NCBI GenBank assembly: GCA_035315685.1
Contig: DATFXR010000163.1
Coordinates: 1 to 43,353, forward strand
Source: QHWK01 sp035315685
Lineage (GTDB): Bacteria > Acidobacteriota > Vicinamibacteria > Vicinamibacterales > CAVVIG01
Direction: 5' to 3'
Length of the DNA stretch: 43,353 nucleotides
A program made the position numbers and the translations under genes. Under the pieces are notes generated by a model that searched no databases, was not told the origin of the DNA, and saw only the letters and a list, made by a program, of their open reading frames with translations. Positions 42,601-43,353 of the stretch are shown here, piece by piece (within the stretch, counting starts at the first letter, position 1; each line of letters begins with the position of its first letter).

Positions 42601-43008
42601 TTCGATCGTCCGCGCGACCTGCGCGGTCGTCGTCTGCACGAAGCTCTGCGCGGCCGTCACCGTGATGGTTTCTTCGATGCTGCCAAGCTCGAGGTCGGCA
42701 TCGACCGCGATCTGACTCGCCGCGGTGAGCCGGACGCCGGTCTTCAAGAATTTCTTGAAACCCAACAGCTCGACCGTCACAGAGTAGCTGCCGACCGGGA
42801 TGTCCGGCAGGACGTAGTAGCCGGTCGAGTTGGTCACCGTGCTTCGCTTGTTGCCCGTGGCCTCGTTGGCGATCGTCACGGTGGCGCCCGGCAGCGCCGC
42901 CTCCTGGGCGTCGCGAACGAATCCAGAGATTTGACCGGAGTCTACCTGGGCGACGGCGGGAACGGCTGAGGCGCTCGCGAGAAGGACGAACAGAAGCGCA
43001 ACCCGCAT
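39655..43008 (-). CDS. TonB-dependent receptor 2, Oar-like with carboxypeptidase-regulatory domain
   Basis: A 1117-residue outer-membrane receptor. The signal peptide ends near AVPAVA. The carboxypeptidase-regulatory-like domain spans about 21-105 (GQISGFVRDAQEAALPGATV, NSTGYYVLPDIPVGSY). The plug shows TKQIQELTLNGRNPIF, FSINGSRADEYLVTIDG and SSAGQIRFVTKSGTRQFHGD. The barrel ends RTVQLALKYSF with the terminal Phe. AAGGAG sits 6 nt before the ATG. It is about 78 bp from the gene at the window edge and has its own promoter. It differs substantially from receptor 1, so the ligands probably differ. Substrate unknown, probably a glycan or peptide. Confidence 0.93.
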   Translation of the reverse strand: MRVALLFVLLASASAVPAVAQVDSGQISGFVRDAQEAALPGATVTIANEATGNKRSTVTNSTGYYVLPDIPVGSYSVTVELLGFKKFLKTGVRLTAASQIAVDADLELGSIEETITVTAAQSFVQTTTAQVARTIETKQIQELTLNGRNPIFIASLKPGVRGGTIGTFDPDSVSNGNFSINGSRADEYLVTIDGAVATRTRSSGSMLGAQDVETVEEVQVLTANYRAEYGRSSAGQIRFVTKSGTRQFHGDALENYRNAALDANQWQRNRSGDPRLSNGPDPYSFNQWGFHFGGPVLLPGGFNRDRSKLFFYWGEEWIRRRDTPTSTLTVPTAAMRQGDFSELLNPANPFFGRVRSIIDPLTGVPFPNNVIPANRISPNGLALLNTYPLPTPGFLQGTSNWIGTQPHHSDLRKDTVKFDYVPAATQRFSARIGYTPWTFNDPFVNGTDRVQWAWSRPNKLGAASWNSVLSSTLLNEFTFAFNSDGTGTIDLDPDCGARCDRATYGLAYPYLFPGTKLAPGKIPTIRITGLSTLDADAYPGAWAGFVYTWSDNLTKVIGNHTAKFGFMIERSGQDDNIQFTTASQGATNNQNGEVRFLDAGHPQSTGLAMANALLGNFNDYNEFGAKASTPWVATAFDAYAQDSWKAGSKVTIEAGVRYSLWPQWYSRDGNLASFDPQFYDPSRAQLVDRASGFVIGGGVPLNGMVLPGAPDVNDGYDRLRHDLPAGLAVTHTDMFQPRLGLAYAITDKMAFRSGVGLFYNRPMINRDTALGGNPPFQIQQTVVNGSIDAPAGATRRDFPLVVTAQDPVFEMPRAWNWNLTVERQLPGAMTVEVGYVGRRGTYNQRKRNINQLTAGTLQANPGVNANALRPYLGYGPIGLAENSGLSQYHGLQISLERRVASGLHAGLGYTLSRAKDDSSSLTDVLPNTYDDSAYWGISDLDRTHVLIANWIYELPFMQGRSDLAGQVLGHWQITGVYQYQSGSPFSVRSNDDFAGVGPGSGNQFWNLVGDPTIDPGAFTTSAQWFNPAAFARPAAGTFGVQPRNMLRNPATWNFDLGIRKSVRISGSHQVQFRIEAFNVLNHPNWDVAINNPNSGSFGQVIRKVDQRTVQLALKYSF

Positions 43009-43043
43009 CGTTGTCTCCTTTCGGCCGGCGACGAGAGTGCAAT

Positions 43044-43072
43044 TCTTTACGTCGCTTTTGGCGCGATGTCAA
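43044..43072 (-). promoter_or_regulatory. Sigma-70-like promoter of TonB receptor 2
   Basis: On the minus strand a perfect -35 TTGACA (43067-43072) is followed after 17 nt by TAAAGA (43044-43049) as the -10. Predicted transcription starts about 28 nt before the ATG at 43008, with AAGGAG (43015-43020) between them. The -10 matches only about half of the consensus. Confidence 0.5.
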
Positions 43073-43086
43073 CGATTGTCACGGCC

Positions 43087-43353
43087 TCAACCCACTTTGA
43101 GATCGCGGACCGCGCGTCCGGCGGCGCGGAGGTTGGCGAGTGGCATTTCGGAGTACTTGCGCGACAGCAGGACGCCGTGCGCGCCACCGTCGAACGCCGC
43201 CTTCACCGCGGCGTACACATCATCAGGCGCGGTCTTCTTCTCGTTCGGACCTGTCGGGATGTCGATGTCGATTCCCGGCCAGATCTTCACCTTCGACGAC
43301 ACGCCGGCGACAGCGCGACGCGTCTCGCGGCGCACGTAGTCGGCCGACAGTCC
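43087..43353 (-). CDS. C-terminal part of a secreted TIM-barrel-like hypothetical protein (5' end outside window)
   Basis: The frame is open to the window edge, so the gene begins beyond 43353; the GTG at 43335 is internal. The visible 88 residues (KVKIWPGIDIDIPTGPNE, DDVYAAVKAAFDGGAHGVLL, SRKYSEMPLANLRAAGRAV) look like the last strands and helices of an (alpha/beta)8 barrel. I associate this C-terminus with hypothetical glycoside-hydrolase-like proteins of Acidobacteriota. It lies upstream of TonB receptor 2 on the same strand, suggesting a shared role in carbohydrate use. Confidence 0.55.
   Translation of the reverse strand, partial: GLSADYVRRETRRAVAGVSSKVKIWPGIDIDIPTGPNEKKTAPDDVYAAVKAAFDGGAHGVLLSRKYSEMPLANLRAAGRAVRDLKVG

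Noticed and set aside
1..43353. CRISPR array, tRNA, rRNA, insertion sequence or prophage genes
   Set aside because: No regularly spaced direct repeats, tRNA-like cloverleafs, transposase, integrase or phage structural motifs were recognised anywhere in the window.

Overview
This is a GC-rich window (I estimate roughly 63-67% G+C) with tightly packed genes. It most resembles a soil Acidobacteriota chromosome, probably class Vicinamibacteria. The reasons are two very large Oar-like TonB-dependent receptors with an N-terminal carboxypeptidase-regulatory-like domain, many Tat- or Sec-exported enzymes (DUF1552, ThuA, VOC, GMC oxidoreductase, sorbosone-dehydrogenase-like), an O-antigen ligase with a C-terminal beta-rich tail, and dispersed palindromic repeats of kinds I associate with that group. 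No tRNA, rRNA, CRISPR array, integrase or transposase was seen. The taxonomic call is inference.

Layout. 1-775 is the 3' end of a secreted protein. 872-4459 (minus) is a compact operon: a LarA-type nickel racemase homologue, a SelA/DgaE-like PLP enzyme and ApbE flavin transferase. A divergent CBM9-like secreted protein follows (4501-5232). 5394-7735 (minus) is a lactonase-type propeller translationally coupled to a DUF1552 protein. 7858-11103 (plus) is a 1081-residue DUF4062-NACHT STAND NTPase, a predicted immunity-type sensor. 11121-13319 (minus) is a two-domain VOC protein behind an unusual ThuA-PPC fusion; an Omp85-like barrel runs the other way (13543-14763). 14784-17041 (minus) is a two-subunit gluconate-2-dehydrogenase-like flavoenzyme. 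17218-19371 is an orphan multi-PAS histidine kinase. 19674-20961 is an ArsR / SRPBCC / membrane-protein operon with a perfect 15-bp inverted-repeat operator at its start. An AraC regulator and a SnoaL-like protein follow.

22564-27195 (minus) is TonB receptor 1, a Tat-exported propeller and a secreted cupin. 27309-30164 (plus) is a ModA-like binding protein and an exported sorbosone-dehydrogenase-like protein whose N-terminus is an amidohydrolase shell lacking its catalytic barrel. 30300-32709 (minus) is cydAB for a bd-type oxidase. 32749-33063 is a PAP2 phosphatase gene cut off before its active site. 33064-34847 (minus) is a small secreted protein and a matrixin protease with two FN3 domains. 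35065-39319 is a nucleotidyltransferase, PqqD-like, HPr-kinase-like and O-antigen-ligase locus. 39316-43353 is a C-terminal glycosidase-like remnant, TonB receptor 2 and the 3' end of another secreted protein.

The genes suggest a heterotroph that imports complex carbon through TonB receptors and oxidises sugars in the periplasm with flavin and PQQ-type enzymes. The most interesting items are the DUF4062-NACHT gene, the LarA/SelA-like/ApbE operon, the barrel-less amidohydrolase fusion, the ThuA-PPC fusion, the PqqD/HPrK/nucleotidyltransferase set with a candidate 44-codon ORF in front of it, and the fact that every convergent gap longer than about 80 bp holds a palindromic repeat.
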